64,000 nt of DNA from Flavobacteriales bacterium UBA952 (GCA_002293185.1 DBCS01000004.1:1-64000); one strand, 5' to 3'. Positions 42,776 through 52,642 are shown, numbered from the stretch's first letter. Notes: a model not told the origin generated them from the letters alone. Translations and numbers: made by a program.

Positions 42776-43726
42776 TCAATCTTCATCATGACTTCGAAAT
42801 TTGGACTCAAACTTTTTTTCTAGTTCTCGACTGGTTAGGTTCCAATTGCTGGGTTTTTGGTGTTTCCAGCGCTTGTGTGACCACAGCCAGCGCGCAGGGT
42901 TGTCTAGAATTTGTTGTTCGAGTTTTTGGACATGTAATTTGGTGAGTTCTTGGTAGGAAAGCATTTTTGAGTCTTGAGCTAAAACTTCAAGTTGAATATT
43001 GTAAAAACCTCTTTTTGAATTTGATATACTTACATAGGCAACTGCGCAATTGAATTGATTGGCCATGTATTCAGGTCCAAAAATGACAGCGGTATCTCTA
43101 CCGAGAAAGGGTAGCCATAAACATTGATTTGCTGATTTAGGTGCTTGGTCTGCCAAAACTAAAACGACTGGATTACGCGCATCGAATGCTGTTGGGTAGT
43201 TTTGTGCATGAACAACCTTCAAACCAAACCGTTCGCGTCTGGCCGTCAATTTCCAATTCCAAAATGGATGGCTAAGCGGCATGCCAATTCCAAAATTTGG
43301 TTTGCTGAACCAAAGCGCTTGAGCGGTAATGAGCCATTCCCAATTATTGTAATGCCCTGCAACAAGTAGAACGGGTTTATCGAGCATTTGCAGTTGATGG
43401 AGCATTTCCGGATTTTCGAGTTGCATGCGTCCAAGCAATTGTTTTTTGGAAATGCTCAGATTTTTGATTGATTCAACCAAGAGATCAGAAAAATAGCGGT
43501 AAAAATCTTTTCTGATTTGTATTTTTTCTTTGCTTGATTTATTCGGAAAGGCTTGTGCTAGGTTGTTGTCAATTACCTTTTTGCGGTAAGGAACCAGCGT
43601 GCAAAACAACAGAAAGAGCAGATTTGAAATAACATAGAGTATGCTTAACGGCAAATAGGACAACGGCAGTACAAGACCGTAATAGAGCAGTGCTCCGCTT
43701 AAAATTTGTATTTGTCTTGCCACCAC
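42776..43726 (-). CDS. Lipid A biosynthesis-type acyltransferase (LpxL/HtrB family)
   Basis: The 316-residue protein has an N-terminal membrane anchor (ISNLLFLLFCTLVPY) and the catalytic motif AGHYNNWEW near 121-129, corresponding to His(x4)Glu of the family, plus VVLVLADQAPKSANQCLWLPF near 188-208 (family motif region for acyl-carrier binding). It would add a secondary acyl chain to a lipid A precursor or related lipid. It overlaps the end of rarA by 28 bases on the same strand. The exact acceptor is not known. Confidence 0.87.
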   Translation of the reverse strand: MVARQIQILSGALLYYGLVLPLSYLPLSILYVISNLLFLLFCTLVPYRKKVIDNNLAQAFPNKSSKEKIQIRKDFYRYFSDLLVESIKNLSISKKQLLGRMQLENPEMLHQLQMLDKPVLLVAGHYNNWEWLITAQALWFSKPNFGIGMPLSHPFWNWKLTARRERFGLKVVHAQNYPTAFDARNPVVLVLADQAPKSANQCLWLPFLGRDTAVIFGPEYMANQFNCAVAYVSISNSKRGFYNIQLEVLAQDSKMLSYQELTKLHVQKLEQQILDNPARWLWSHKRWKHQKPSNWNLTSRELEKKFESKFRSHDED

Positions 43727-44976
43727 TTTTTGATTTGATCAGCTATTTCTTGTTCTTTTTGGCTACTACCAGGTGCTATGAAATTGGTGCCGATGATTGC
43801 TGAAGGTAAAAATTCTTGGTTAATGAAATTGCCTGGATGATCATGGCTGTAATGGTATCCGACTCCGTAACCAAGTTCTTTCATGAGTGCGCTCGGTGCG
43901 TTGCGCAAGGGGAGCGGTATGCTAAGATTACCAGTTTGCTGCACGAGTTGTTGCGCTTTGTTGATGGCTATATAAGCCGCGTTGCCTTTTGGTGAACTCG
44001 CTAAATAAAGTGTGCACTCAGAAAGAATGATCCGAGATTCTGGCCAGCCTACATTTTCGACCGCCTGAAAACAAGCGTTGGCGAGTAAAAGCGCGTTCGG
44101 ATTGGCCAATCCGATATCTTCTGCAGCTAAAATAATTAAACGCCGCGCAATAAATTTGGGATCTTCACCGCCTTCTACCATTCTGGCCAGCCAATAAACT
44201 GCTGCATTTGGGTCAGAGCCTCTTACTGACTTAATGAACGCAGAAATGATATCGTAGTGTTGTTCGCCGTCTTTATCGTAGCGTGCTAAACTTTGTTGGG
44301 CGTTTTGCAAAACCACTTCATCTGTAATTTCTATTTCAATTTGTTCTTGAAAAGTACCAACCATGATCTCAAAAACGTTCAATAGTTTTCGGGCGTCTCC
44401 TCCAGAAATTCTGAGTAGTGCGTTCGTTTCGCTCAGGATAATGTTTTTGCGTCGTAAAATCGGGTCTTCGATAATTGCCCTATCGATCAAAGCCAAAAGG
44501 TCTTCTTTACTGTGGTTGTTTAGCGTATAGACCTGACAGCGTGAAAGCAAAGCGGAAATGACTTCAAAGGAAGGATTTTCGGTGGTGGCACCAATGAGTG
44601 TGATGATGCCTTTTTCTACTGCTCCTAGGAGGGAATCTTGCTGCGCTTTGGAAAAACGATGAATTTCATCGATGAAAAGAATGCTTCCTTTTGGACTGAA
44701 CATGTCGCCATTTTGCACTTTTGTAATGACCTCTCGAACGTCTTTAACACCACTCGAAATAGCAGAAAGGGTATAAATTGGGCGCTGCAAATGCTGGGCA
44801 ATGAGCTGAGCAAGGGTGGTTTTACCAACGCCTGGAGGGCCCCAAAAGATCATGGATGGGATAACGCCGACATCTAGGGCCCGCCTCAATGCTGCAGTTG
44901 GCGCTAAAAGATGCTGCTGACCAATATACTGATCTAGTGTGGTGGGGCGCATGCGTTCTGCGAGCGGAGCATTCAT
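43699..44976 (-). CDS. rarA: Replication-associated recombination protein RarA (MgsA)
   Basis: The 425-residue AAA+ ATPase has Walker A GPPGVGKTTLA near 46-56, Walker B ILFIDEIHRF near 100-109, sensor 1 LIGATTENPSF, and the C-terminal MgsA signatures GSDPNAAVYWLARMVEGGEDPKFIARR, here split around residues 253-279, and HDHPGNFINQEFLP. RarA acts at stalled replication forks. The TAnnTTTG box four bases before the ATG implies a leaderless transcript. The cysteine desulfurase gene diverges from it 52 bases away. Confidence 0.96.
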   Translation of the reverse strand: MNAPLAERMRPTTLDQYIGQQHLLAPTAALRRALDVGVIPSMIFWGPPGVGKTTLAQLIAQHLQRPIYTLSAISSGVKDVREVITKVQNGDMFSPKGSILFIDEIHRFSKAQQDSLLGAVEKGIITLIGATTENPSFEVISALLSRCQVYTLNNHSKEDLLALIDRAIIEDPILRRKNIILSETNALLRISGGDARKLLNVFEIMVGTFQEQIEIEITDEVVLQNAQQSLARYDKDGEQHYDIISAFIKSVRGSDPNAAVYWLARMVEGGEDPKFIARRLIILAAEDIGLANPNALLLANACFQAVENVGWPESRIILSECTLYLASSPKGNAAYIAINKAQQLVQQTGNLSIPLPLRNAPSALMKELGYGVGYHYSHDHPGNFINQEFLPSAIIGTNFIAPGSSQKEQEIADQIKKWWQDKYKF

Positions 44977-44980
44977 TACC

Positions 44981-44988
44981 CAAAGATA
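44981..44988 (-). promoter_or_regulatory. -7 box four bases before rarA start
   Basis: The minus strand reads TATCTTTG-GGTA-ATG, a leaderless-type spacing. Confidence 0.5.
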
Positions 44989-45004
44989 AGCAAACTAATT
45001 TTAG

Positions 45005-45012
45005 TATCTTCG
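45005..45012 (+). promoter_or_regulatory. Possible -7 box for the cysteine desulfurase operon
   Basis: TATCTTCG differs from TAnnTTTG at one position and lies 16 bases before the ATG at 45029. Confidence 0.3.
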
Positions 45013-45028
45013 TGGCAAAACAGTTTGA

Positions 45029-46165
45029 ATGAACGTCTATCTTGACAACGCGGCTACCACCCCAATTGCACCAGAGGTGATCGAAGCTATGGTTCCGGTG
45101 TTGTACAATAACTTCGGAAACGCGTCCTCTACACACGCATTTGGCCGTCAGGCCAAGGCTTTATTAGAAAATTCTAGACGCAGTATTGCCCAAGTGCTCA
45201 ATTGTTCGCCTTCAGAATTGATCTTCACCTCGGGCGGAACCGAAGCAGACAACATGGCGCTCCGTGCTGCGGTTACCCAACTTGGCGTCAAACGAATTAT
45301 TACAACAGCCATTGAACATCACGCCGTAGGCCATACGGTCGAAGCGCTCAAAAACGAGCTTCAAATTGAACTTATTTACTTGACTTTGGATGCCAAAGGC
45401 AATATAGATTTAAAAGAACTCCAGTCGGTATTAGAGCAGGGCATCCCATCCATTGTGTCTTTGATGCATGCCAATAACGAAATCGCCACCTTAATTCCAA
45501 TCCAAGAAATCGCACAACTATGCCGTCAAAATGGCGCTTATTTTCATTCTGATACCGTCCAAACCATGGGGCATTATCATTTCGATTTGAGCCAATTAGA
45601 TATCGATTTTATAACTTGCGCAGCTCATAAGTTTCATGGTCCGAAGGGAGTTGGATTTTTGTATGTGAATAAAAAAACACGCGCGAATCCCCTCATTCAT
45701 GGAGGTTCACAAGAAAGAGGCTTGCGTGGTGGTACCGAAAATATTGCCGGAGTGGTTGGCTTGGCAAAAGCAGTTGAATTAGCTTATGCCGATTTAGCTG
45801 AACACCAAGCGCATGTTTGGGGCCTAAAAAGCTACATGATTGAACGCTTGCAAGAACTTTTCCCCGATGTGCTTTTTCATGGTGAAACCAGTTTTGAGAC
45901 GGCACTCTACACCGTTCTTAATGTTTGCTTACCAGCCACGCCAAAGGCTGGCTTGTTGTTATTTACCCTCGATTTGAAAGGAGTGGCTGTTAGTGGTGGC
46001 TCTGCCTGTACTTCGGGAGCTGCTAAAGGTTCTCATGTATTAGAAGGCATTGGTGCAGATACTTCAAGACCAAATGCCCGATTTTCTTTTTCAAGATTTA
46101 CCACCAAAGAAGAAATTGATTACGCCCTGCAACAACTCCAAGAAGTGTATCAAAAGAATCTGTAA
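45029..46165 (+). CDS. Cysteine desulfurase (IscS/NifS family)
   Basis: The 378-residue PLP enzyme releases sulfur from cysteine for Fe-S clusters and tRNA thiolation. YLDNAATTPIAPEV at 4-17, the PLP lysine in CAAHKFHGPKG near 195-205, and the active-site Cys in SGGSACTSGAAKGSHVL near 320-336 are visible. The loop around the cysteine resembles group I (NifS/IscS) enzymes. It is not in an isc or suf cluster here; it leads a glycan gene run (9 bases to the glycosyltransferase). It may supply MnmA, whose gene is elsewhere in the window. Confidence 0.93.
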   Translation: MNVYLDNAATTPIAPEVIEAMVPVLYNNFGNASSTHAFGRQAKALLENSRRSIAQVLNCSPSELIFTSGGTEADNMALRAAVTQLGVKRIITTAIEHHAVGHTVEALKNELQIELIYLTLDAKGNIDLKELQSVLEQGIPSIVSLMHANNEIATLIPIQEIAQLCRQNGAYFHSDTVQTMGHYHFDLSQLDIDFITCAAHKFHGPKGVGFLYVNKKTRANPLIHGGSQERGLRGGTENIAGVVGLAKAVELAYADLAEHQAHVWGLKSYMIERLQELFPDVLFHGETSFETALYTVLNVCLPATPKAGLLLFTLDLKGVAVSGGSACTSGAAKGSHVLEGIGADTSRPNARFSFSRFTTKEEIDYALQQLQEVYQKNL

Positions 46166-46174
46166 ATTCAGTCT

Positions 46175-47326
46175 ATGCAAGCGCGGCCAAAAGTTTTGTT
46201 TATTTCTAGTTGGTACCCAACGGTGCTGCGGCCAACCGAAGGTAATTTTGTGCAGCAACATATCAAGGCGGCCCAATTAGTTGCAGATGTTGCCTTGATT
46301 CATGTGGTATTAAGTTCGGAGCATCCGGAGCTTACGCATGAATTTAAAACGGACCCTTTTGAAGAACACCTCATTTATGTCCCCAAAAGTAGTTTGCCTA
46401 TTTTAGGCGTTTTGGTCAATTATTTTCGTGTCTTTGCGGCCTATTTAAAATTTGCTGCACAAACGAATTTGGGCAAACCTAAACTCATTCATGGTAATGT
46501 GTTGTATCCAGTTGGTTTGGTAGGTATATTACTCAAATGGAGGTGGAGGGTTCCGCTTGTGCTTACTGAACACTGGACCTGCTACCACGACTACGCCCAG
46601 CCGCAGCCTTCCCGAATTCAACAATTTTTTATGAAATGGATTGGCAAGCGTGCCAACTTGATCATGCCGGTTTCTCTAGACCTTGCAGCGGCCATGCAGC
46701 ATTTTGGAATAAGTACCCCAATGAAAGTGGTTCCAAATGTTGTAGATACTAAGCTATTTAGTGCCCTGGATAAAAAACCGCATGGTGTTTTTCGTTTTGT
46801 ACATGTTTCCTCCTTGGACCCCGAACAAAAAAACTTTCATTTATTGGTTCGGGCTTTTTATCAGCTCAAAAAGCAACAAGAAAAAGTAGAACTGCATGTT
46901 GTCTCCGATGGTGATTTTAACAAATATGGAGACCTGATCAAAGGATTTGAATTTGCACAGTCAATTCATTTTCACGGCAGACAAGATAGCGCAGGAGTTG
47001 CAGCAGTTCTGCAATTTGCCGATGCCTTAGTTCTGAGCAGCCGCTATGAAAATTTACCTTGTGTGCTCCTCGAGGCACTCTCTTGTGGCACTCCTATGAT
47101 CTCGACAGATGTAGGTGGTGTTGGAGAAATTATTTCAGAAAGCAATGGAATTCTCGTTGCTTCAGAAAATGAAAAAGCACTCTTGACCGCCATGTTGGAT
47201 ATACAAAAGCGCCAATATTCAACCCAAGATATGCACGAGGAAGCGATGTTAAAATACAGTCCTTTGACAATTTCAGGCCTGTTTCTTGAGGCTTATCAAA
47301 TGGTGCTCAAAAAAGATGTGGCGTAG
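46175..47326 (+). CDS. Glycosyltransferase family 4 (GT-B)
   Basis: The 383-residue cytoplasmic or membrane-associated enzyme has the two-domain GT-B layout: ISSWYPTVLRPTEGNFVQQH near 9-28 (N-domain), VSSLDPEQKNFHLLVRAF near 205-222, and the C-domain donor-binding motif RYENLPCVLLEALSCGTPMI with its Glu-x7-Glu near 289-308. It would transfer a sugar from a nucleotide-sugar onto a lipid-linked acceptor. It overlaps the flippase start by 11 bases and shares a transcript with the cysteine desulfurase. Confidence 0.92.
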   Translation: MQARPKVLFISSWYPTVLRPTEGNFVQQHIKAAQLVADVALIHVVLSSEHPELTHEFKTDPFEEHLIYVPKSSLPILGVLVNYFRVFAAYLKFAAQTNLGKPKLIHGNVLYPVGLVGILLKWRWRVPLVLTEHWTCYHDYAQPQPSRIQQFFMKWIGKRANLIMPVSLDLAAAMQHFGISTPMKVVPNVVDTKLFSALDKKPHGVFRFVHVSSLDPEQKNFHLLVRAFYQLKKQQEKVELHVVSDGDFNKYGDLIKGFEFAQSIHFHGRQDSAGVAAVLQFADALVLSSRYENLPCVLLEALSCGTPMISTDVGGVGEIISESNGILVASENEKALLTAMLDIQKRQYSTQDMHEEAMLKYSPLTISGLFLEAYQMVLKKDVA

Positions 47327-48575
47327 TATTTTCGGAAATTTTGGGGTAAGGGTGCTTTCAGCGCTGCTCAATTTTGGATTGGTCATTTTGTTTTCACAGC
47401 TCACCGGAGCAGTTGGTAAAGGCGAACAAAGTTTACTACTCACCTCCGTTGCGATCATCACCATTTTTGATTCCTTGATTGGTGGCGCTGCGCTGGTCTA
47501 TTTATCTTCGAGGTTTACTTGGCTTCGCTTAGTGGGTGCTTCTTACCTTTGGATCTTTTTGGTAAGTCTAATTGCGTCTGTTGGTTTGTATCTTTTTAAG
47601 GTCTTTCCTAATGGCTACTTGATCAATGTAATTGTACTAAGTGCAATAAGTGCTTTAACGTCCGCTCATGCTTCCTTACTACTCGGACAACAAAAAATAG
47701 GCGCATACAACCTCATTCAAATTACGGTTCCATTATTCACGTTTCTAACCTGTTTATTTCAATGGACCACTCAAAATGAACTAGATTATGTGCTGGCACT
47801 TTACATTGCTTTTGGATTTTCTTTTGCACTGAGCGTTTTTTATTTATGGCGTTTTTTCCCGAGTACTAAAGATGTTCAGCAAAGTTGGCAAACAGTTTGG
47901 CGCAGCATGTTTGCGCTGGGTTTTTTCAATCAGTTGGCGCACGTTTTACAACTCTTGAGTTTTAGAGCCAGTTATTACATCTTAGAACAATATCATGGCA
48001 CGTATGAAGTAGGGGTGTATTCGAATGCGAGCTCCATTACAGAATCTATTTGGCTCATTGCGACAAGTATTTCTCTATGGCAATACGCAACAATTGCCAA
48101 CACCCAAGATCAGCAATATACCATTCAAATTACGGAGAAATTAGCGCGTTTTGGCTTATTGGCTGCTTTAATTGGGGTCGTATTTTTCTTGTTATTACCC
48201 GCAGATTTTTACCGCTATGTTTTTGGACCAGATTTTGGCGAAATTCAACAGCTTATGTGGGTTTTGGCGCCAGGTGTTTGGGTGTTTACATATGCATTAG
48301 TGGTGGGTCATTATTTTTCTGGTCATGGTCGTTATAGGGTCAATGCCTTTGCTTCGGGTGTGGGTCTTGTATTTAGCATTCTTGCATCCTTTGCCTTGAT
48401 TCCGAGTTATGGAGCTTTTGGTGGGGCCATTGCGGCAAGTATTTCTTATACGGCAACAAGCGCAGTAATTGTGTATTGCTTTTTAAAAGATGGCGCACTT
48501 TTTTCTATCTTCCCGTCTAAAGCCGAGCTCGAACAATTATTTACTCAAATACGCGTTTTGTGGCGTAAGTCTTAA
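47316..48575 (+). CDS. Wzx-like polysaccharide flippase
   Basis: The 419-residue protein has 12 or more hydrophobic helices and the typical start FGVRVLSALLNFGLVILFSQ with GKGEQSLLL near residues 38-46. FSGHGRYRVNAFASGVGLVF in the later half fits the MOP-superfamily O-antigen flippases. The start at 47316 overlaps the glycosyltransferase stop (ATGTGGCGTAG). The methyltransferase gene follows two bases later. Substrate unknown. It differs in sequence from the flippase at the start of the window. Confidence 0.87.
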   Translation: MWRSIFGNFGVRVLSALLNFGLVILFSQLTGAVGKGEQSLLLTSVAIITIFDSLIGGAALVYLSSRFTWLRLVGASYLWIFLVSLIASVGLYLFKVFPNGYLINVIVLSAISALTSAHASLLLGQQKIGAYNLIQITVPLFTFLTCLFQWTTQNELDYVLALYIAFGFSFALSVFYLWRFFPSTKDVQQSWQTVWRSMFALGFFNQLAHVLQLLSFRASYYILEQYHGTYEVGVYSNASSITESIWLIATSISLWQYATIANTQDQQYTIQITEKLARFGLLAALIGVVFFLLLPADFYRYVFGPDFGEIQQLMWVLAPGVWVFTYALVVGHYFSGHGRYRVNAFASGVGLVFSILASFALIPSYGAFGGAIAASISYTATSAVIVYCFLKDGALFSIFPSKAELEQLFTQIRVLWRKS

Positions 48576-48577
48576 TT

Positions 48578-49381
48578 ATGCAGAAAATTATCAAACTCTT
48601 TAAAGCAATTTGGTTGCTCTTAAAAAGACCAGCCTTGTTTAATTTAATTCTCAAAGATGAAGAGGTATTGAGGAATGAATTTGAAAAAGTGTTTCCAGCG
48701 CTTAAATTACAAGAACTTGATCCGTTTGCTTGGACAGAGGCTCAGGAGTTGAACATTGCACCCTATGCGTTTCTTTCCGGATCTTCCATGGTAACAGATT
48801 TTGCTTTTTTACAAATGCTTTGTCGAAAGTATAAAGTAGAAACTTATTTAGAGATCGGAACATGGAGAGGTGAAAGTGCAGCTAATGTGGCGCCGTTCGT
48901 CAAGGAAGTTTTTTCGCTCAATTTGCCAGATAGCACTTTGCGTAGCATGGGGCAATCGCCTAATTACATAGACTCCCATCGGTTTTTTTCAAAAGACATC
49001 AAGAATATTACGCACTTATTTGGAGACTCCGCAACTTTTGATTGGCAGCCCTACGCTCATAAATGTGACCTCGTCTTTATTGATGGCGATCATGCTACGG
49101 AAGCCGTTTTACGCGATACACAAACCGCATTGGGTTTGAGAAAATCTTCGGATTCAATTTTGGTTTGGCACGATGCAAAGCAAGATGCAGAATATCCACG
49201 TTATGAAGTCTTACTGGGTATTTTCAAGGCTTTGCCTGCACACATGCATTCAAATATTTATTTGGTCAAACATGCGCTATGTGCTGTTTACCTTCCTGAT
49301 GCTTTAATTGGGCAAGCCATAGACCTTAATGCCTTGCCGAAAAGAGCCTTTGAACTCCGGCTAACACAAAAAGAAGTTTAA
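48578..49381 (+). CDS. Class I SAM-dependent methyltransferase-like protein
   Basis: The 267-residue protein has the SAM-binding motif TYLEIGTWRGESAANV near 89-104 and the second-strand acidic region LVFIDGDHATEAV near 164-176, typical of Methyltransf_24-like enzymes. WHDAK near 192 is another shared feature of this group. Sugar or lipid O-methylation fits the position at the end of the glycosyltransferase-flippase run, but other acceptors are possible. Its stop shares bases with the convergent asnB stop. Confidence 0.75.
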   Translation: MQKIIKLFKAIWLLLKRPALFNLILKDEEVLRNEFEKVFPALKLQELDPFAWTEAQELNIAPYAFLSGSSMVTDFAFLQMLCRKYKVETYLEIGTWRGESAANVAPFVKEVFSLNLPDSTLRSMGQSPNYIDSHRFFSKDIKNITHLFGDSATFDWQPYAHKCDLVFIDGDHATEAVLRDTQTALGLRKSSDSILVWHDAKQDAEYPRYEVLLGIFKALPAHMHSNIYLVKHALCAVYLPDALIGQAIDLNALPKRAFELRLTQKEV

Positions 49382-51246
49382 GCGAACTGCTTGATGTTAA
49401 ATTCATTGAGCCAAATTAAGTAGCATACGTAGCGAAACACAAAATTTTGTAAGTCGGCGTATTTGCTATGAGAGAAAATACGCGCTAAATCTTTGTGGAG
49501 TTGCACGTGATCAACGAGTTCACTTTTATCAAGGGCGCAATGGGTTTCAATTTGTGTGCTCCAGAAATGGGCTGTTTCCATTAGCCAGGCGCTTTCCGGC
49601 ACCGAAAATCCTTTTTTATCTCGTCGCCATGAAATGGTACTTGGCAATTCTTTATCCAGCGCCTTTCTCAGTATATACTTTGACCAACCATTGTGAATAA
49701 GGTCTGTCAATTGAAGCGATCTAGCTGTTTGCAAGAGCTCGGTGTCGTCGGCAAAAGGCGTTCTGGATTCTATGCCAAATTGCATGGAGCAGCGGTCTTC
49801 CCAACGCAAAAGACTTTTTAATTCGTGTTCATGGCAATAAGAGGCCAAGTGTGCTTGTAGGCTAGAAAAACGCTGCCTGCTCCTATCTGGAAGCTGTTGT
49901 AAATAAGTGAGCGAAGGGTTTGCTCTTTTCGCTATAAATAATTGCACCTTATTTGGAAGATAAGTGATTAGGTCTTTGAGCCATTCTTTAAGAATGTAGT
50001 TTTTAGAACTTGGCGAATTGCCAAGTTGGCTCCATTCGCGTAAAAACAATGCCCAACGCCCTGTCCAGAATAGTTCTTTGAAAAAGGTGGGGTAAAATAC
50101 TTGGTAACCTGCAAATAATTCGTCACCACCTTGTCCATCGATGAGAATTTTGATATTTTGTTGGGCGGCACTTTTCATAACACTGCTTTGCGCAAAAGTA
50201 CTGGTGCTGAGCAGCGGAATATCTTGATAATAAATGAGCTGAGGCAATGCGTCTATCAATTGCTGACTGTTTAGTTCAGAAACATGCCAGGTAGCATCGG
50301 TGTGCGTAATCATTTGCTTGGCCCATTGGCGCTCATCGAGCGGAGAGTCGTTTGCGGCCGTAAAGGCATGAAGCCCATTGGCCAATGAAGCAACATTTTT
50401 GCTTTCATTGATTTTTGCAGCAAGGTGTAATAAACTGCTCGAGTCCAGACCGCCAGACAAACAAAAGCCAAGCGGAACGTCGGCTCTTAAGCGCAAGGTA
50501 ACAGCGTTTTCAAGTGTTGCTTTGAATTGATCTTTGGCTTGTTTGGGCTCAATGTGCGTTGGAAGGTAGTATTTAGCAATTGACTTTTGCTGGCTTGTTA
50601 AATCATAGCTTAGCGTATGGCCGGGCCTAAGCTCGAATATATTTTTAAAAAAACCTTCGGTTTCCGTTTCAATTTTACTGCGTCCAAAATAGGCAAGTAG
50701 TGCTTTTGTGTTGGCTATTGCTTTGTGGCTCGGAATGGCTAATAAGGCTTTAATTTCCGAAGCGAAACCAAAATGGGTTTGATTTTCAAGGTAATAAAAG
50801 GGTTTTACGCCATGCGGGTCGCGTGCACAGAAAAGCGTGTTTTGTTCTTGATCATAAATAGCAAAAGACCACATTCCGTTGAAACGTTTTAGACAGTCTG
50901 CTCCCCAAAAGATGTAGGCCTGCAGCAGTACTTCTGCGTCGGAATTGCTTTGAAAGACCGCACCAAGTGCACAAAGTTCAGTTCGGAGTTCAAGATAATT
51001 GTAGATTTCACCGTTGAAACTCAGCCAGTAGCGTTCATTCAGGTACATTGGTTGTGCTGCTTTTTCACTGAGGTCAATGATCGAGAGACGTCTGTGTGCT
51101 AAACCAAATGCAGTGTTGTCGAACCACTTGAGGCCAGCGCCATCAGGCCCACGATGTTGGAGCCGATCGTTCATGCTAGAGAGAACAGCCGCTCCTTCGA
51201 TGGAGGCTGTTGTGCTTTTACAAAATAAGCCTGATATACCGCACAT
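49378..51246 (-). CDS. asnB: Asparagine synthase, glutamine-hydrolysing (AsnB)
   Basis: The 622-residue enzyme has an N-terminal class II glutaminase domain with the nucleophile Cys2 (MCGISGL), RLSIIDLS and NGEIYNYLELR motifs, and a synthase domain with the PP-loop LSGGLDSSSL near 258-267 and GQGGDELFAGY near 354-364. It would make asparagine or amidate a sugar-linked acid. AsnB-like genes often sit in glycan clusters, and this one faces the glycan run, so a role there is possible but unproved. It is 11 bases downstream of the M28 peptidase gene on the same strand. Confidence 0.92.
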   Translation of the reverse strand: MCGISGLFCKSTTASIEGAAVLSSMNDRLQHRGPDGAGLKWFDNTAFGLAHRRLSIIDLSEKAAQPMYLNERYWLSFNGEIYNYLELRTELCALGAVFQSNSDAEVLLQAYIFWGADCLKRFNGMWSFAIYDQEQNTLFCARDPHGVKPFYYLENQTHFGFASEIKALLAIPSHKAIANTKALLAYFGRSKIETETEGFFKNIFELRPGHTLSYDLTSQQKSIAKYYLPTHIEPKQAKDQFKATLENAVTLRLRADVPLGFCLSGGLDSSSLLHLAAKINESKNVASLANGLHAFTAANDSPLDERQWAKQMITHTDATWHVSELNSQQLIDALPQLIYYQDIPLLSTSTFAQSSVMKSAAQQNIKILIDGQGGDELFAGYQVFYPTFFKELFWTGRWALFLREWSQLGNSPSSKNYILKEWLKDLITYLPNKVQLFIAKRANPSLTYLQQLPDRSRQRFSSLQAHLASYCHEHELKSLLRWEDRCSMQFGIESRTPFADDTELLQTARSLQLTDLIHNGWSKYILRKALDKELPSTISWRRDKKGFSVPESAWLMETAHFWSTQIETHCALDKSELVDHVQLHKDLARIFSHSKYADLQNFVFRYVCYLIWLNEFNIKQFA

Positions 51247-51257
51247 TTGAGCCTGTA

Positions 51258-52619
51258 CTATAGGTTTTTATCGAGTAAATAGACAAAGCTTGCAATGGCA
51301 GCAGCGCCCAATTCAAGTTCGCGTTTATTGACCGCTTCGAAAACATCTGATGGCGCATGGTGGTAGTCAAAATAACGCTGAGAGTCAGGGATAAAACCAA
51401 AAAGTGGAATACCGGGGTATTGTTCTTTGAGTGGCCCGATATCTACTCCGCCATATCCTTTTTCAAAAATATGGAGGTCGTAGGGTTTAAATAGCGGTTC
51501 AAAAGAAGTGAGGAGTTGGAGATAGGAATCAGGCCCATCTAGACCGAAGCCGCGGGGCGCAAAGCCACCACGGTCACTTTCTAGCGCTGCAATTTGTTGT
51601 TCGCCATTTTGTTTGACGTATTTGGCATAGCCCTGGCCGCCCTTGTTTCCGTTTTCTTCGTTCATAAAGAAAACCACTCGAATGGTATGAGTTGGTTGAT
51701 ATCCTAGAATTTTGAGAATTCGGAGTGCTTCTAAACAATGTATGACGCCTGCGCCATCGTCATGGGCGCCCTCGCCGGTGTCCCAGGAGTCTAGATGCCC
51801 TCCGATTGTGATTATTTGGTTCGGGTACGCACTACCTTTGAGCTCTGCAAATACGTTGGCAGATAGCACATCGGGGTAGTCTCGACAATCCATTTCTAAA
51901 TAAAATTGCACTTTGCCTTTTTGAAGCGCAGCAGCTAAAGCACTGGCATCGGTTGTGGCTAAAGCTGCAGCAGGTATTTTTTCAATACCTGCCTCATAGT
52001 GCATAGAACCTGTGTGTGGGTGTTCATCTTCAGGAAGCCCCAGAGAACGGATCAAAACTGCTTTTGCACCGAGTTTACCTGCCTCAACAGCGCCATTGCC
52101 ACGAATTGCATAACATGCGCCATAGGCCTTAAAAGTTTGAATCTGACTTGCGTCCATTGGCTGGTTGAGAAATACGATTTTTCCTTTGACCTCTTTAGGG
52201 CTTGCTTTTTGTAAATCGGAGAGTTGTTTGAATTCAATGACCTCACCTTCGAGTAAGCCGTTCGTACCTACGGACCCACCTAAAGCCAGTAAATGAACCC
52301 TAATGATTTTTCCTTGATGGGTCTTGAACCAAGCCGCTTCTGTTGTGCCGCGCTCCCAATGCGGAACTAATACGGGTTGGCGGTCTGTGTGATCAAAACC
52401 ATAGGAAAGCATTTTTTCGTAGCTCCAGTCCACGGCCATTTGTGCTTGAGCCGAACCTGATAGGCGTGGGCCTATGTCTTTACATAGTTGGCGAAGATTT
52501 TCATGGGCTTGCCCGCGCAAGAGCGCCTCGTCATAAATACGTCTGATAAAAATACTATCCTGGGCTATGCTCAACAGCTGCGGCCCAAAAATAAGAAGAA
52601 GAATGATTGCGTTTTTCAT
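51258..52619 (-). CDS. M28-family metallopeptidase, exported
   Basis: The 453-residue protein begins with a signal peptide (AIILLLIFGPQLLSIAQ). A protease-associated domain (about 115-260) precedes the catalytic part. Two-zinc ligands are readable in GGHLDSWDTGEGAHDDGAG near 304-322 (His, Asp) and MNEENGNKGGQGY near 350-362 (Glu), with a later Asp in ESDRGG and a His in FDYHHAPSDVF. It would release amino acids from peptides outside the cytoplasm. The chosen ATG is the first codon before the signal peptide; a 29-residue longer frame exists without one. Confidence 0.9.
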   Translation of the reverse strand: MKNAIILLLIFGPQLLSIAQDSIFIRRIYDEALLRGQAHENLRQLCKDIGPRLSGSAQAQMAVDWSYEKMLSYGFDHTDRQPVLVPHWERGTTEAAWFKTHQGKIIRVHLLALGGSVGTNGLLEGEVIEFKQLSDLQKASPKEVKGKIVFLNQPMDASQIQTFKAYGACYAIRGNGAVEAGKLGAKAVLIRSLGLPEDEHPHTGSMHYEAGIEKIPAAALATTDASALAAALQKGKVQFYLEMDCRDYPDVLSANVFAELKGSAYPNQIITIGGHLDSWDTGEGAHDDGAGVIHCLEALRILKILGYQPTHTIRVVFFMNEENGNKGGQGYAKYVKQNGEQQIAALESDRGGFAPRGFGLDGPDSYLQLLTSFEPLFKPYDLHIFEKGYGGVDIGPLKEQYPGIPLFGFIPDSQRYFDYHHAPSDVFEAVNKRELELGAAAIASFVYLLDKNL

Positions 52620-52642
52620 GCATTGAATTTGCGTAAAAATAC

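Noticed and set aside
45029..49381. A new defence or secretion operon led by cysteine desulfurase (DndA-like)
   Set aside because: No dndB-E or similar genes follow; the next genes are glycan genes and the desulfurase resembles ordinary IscS/NifS.
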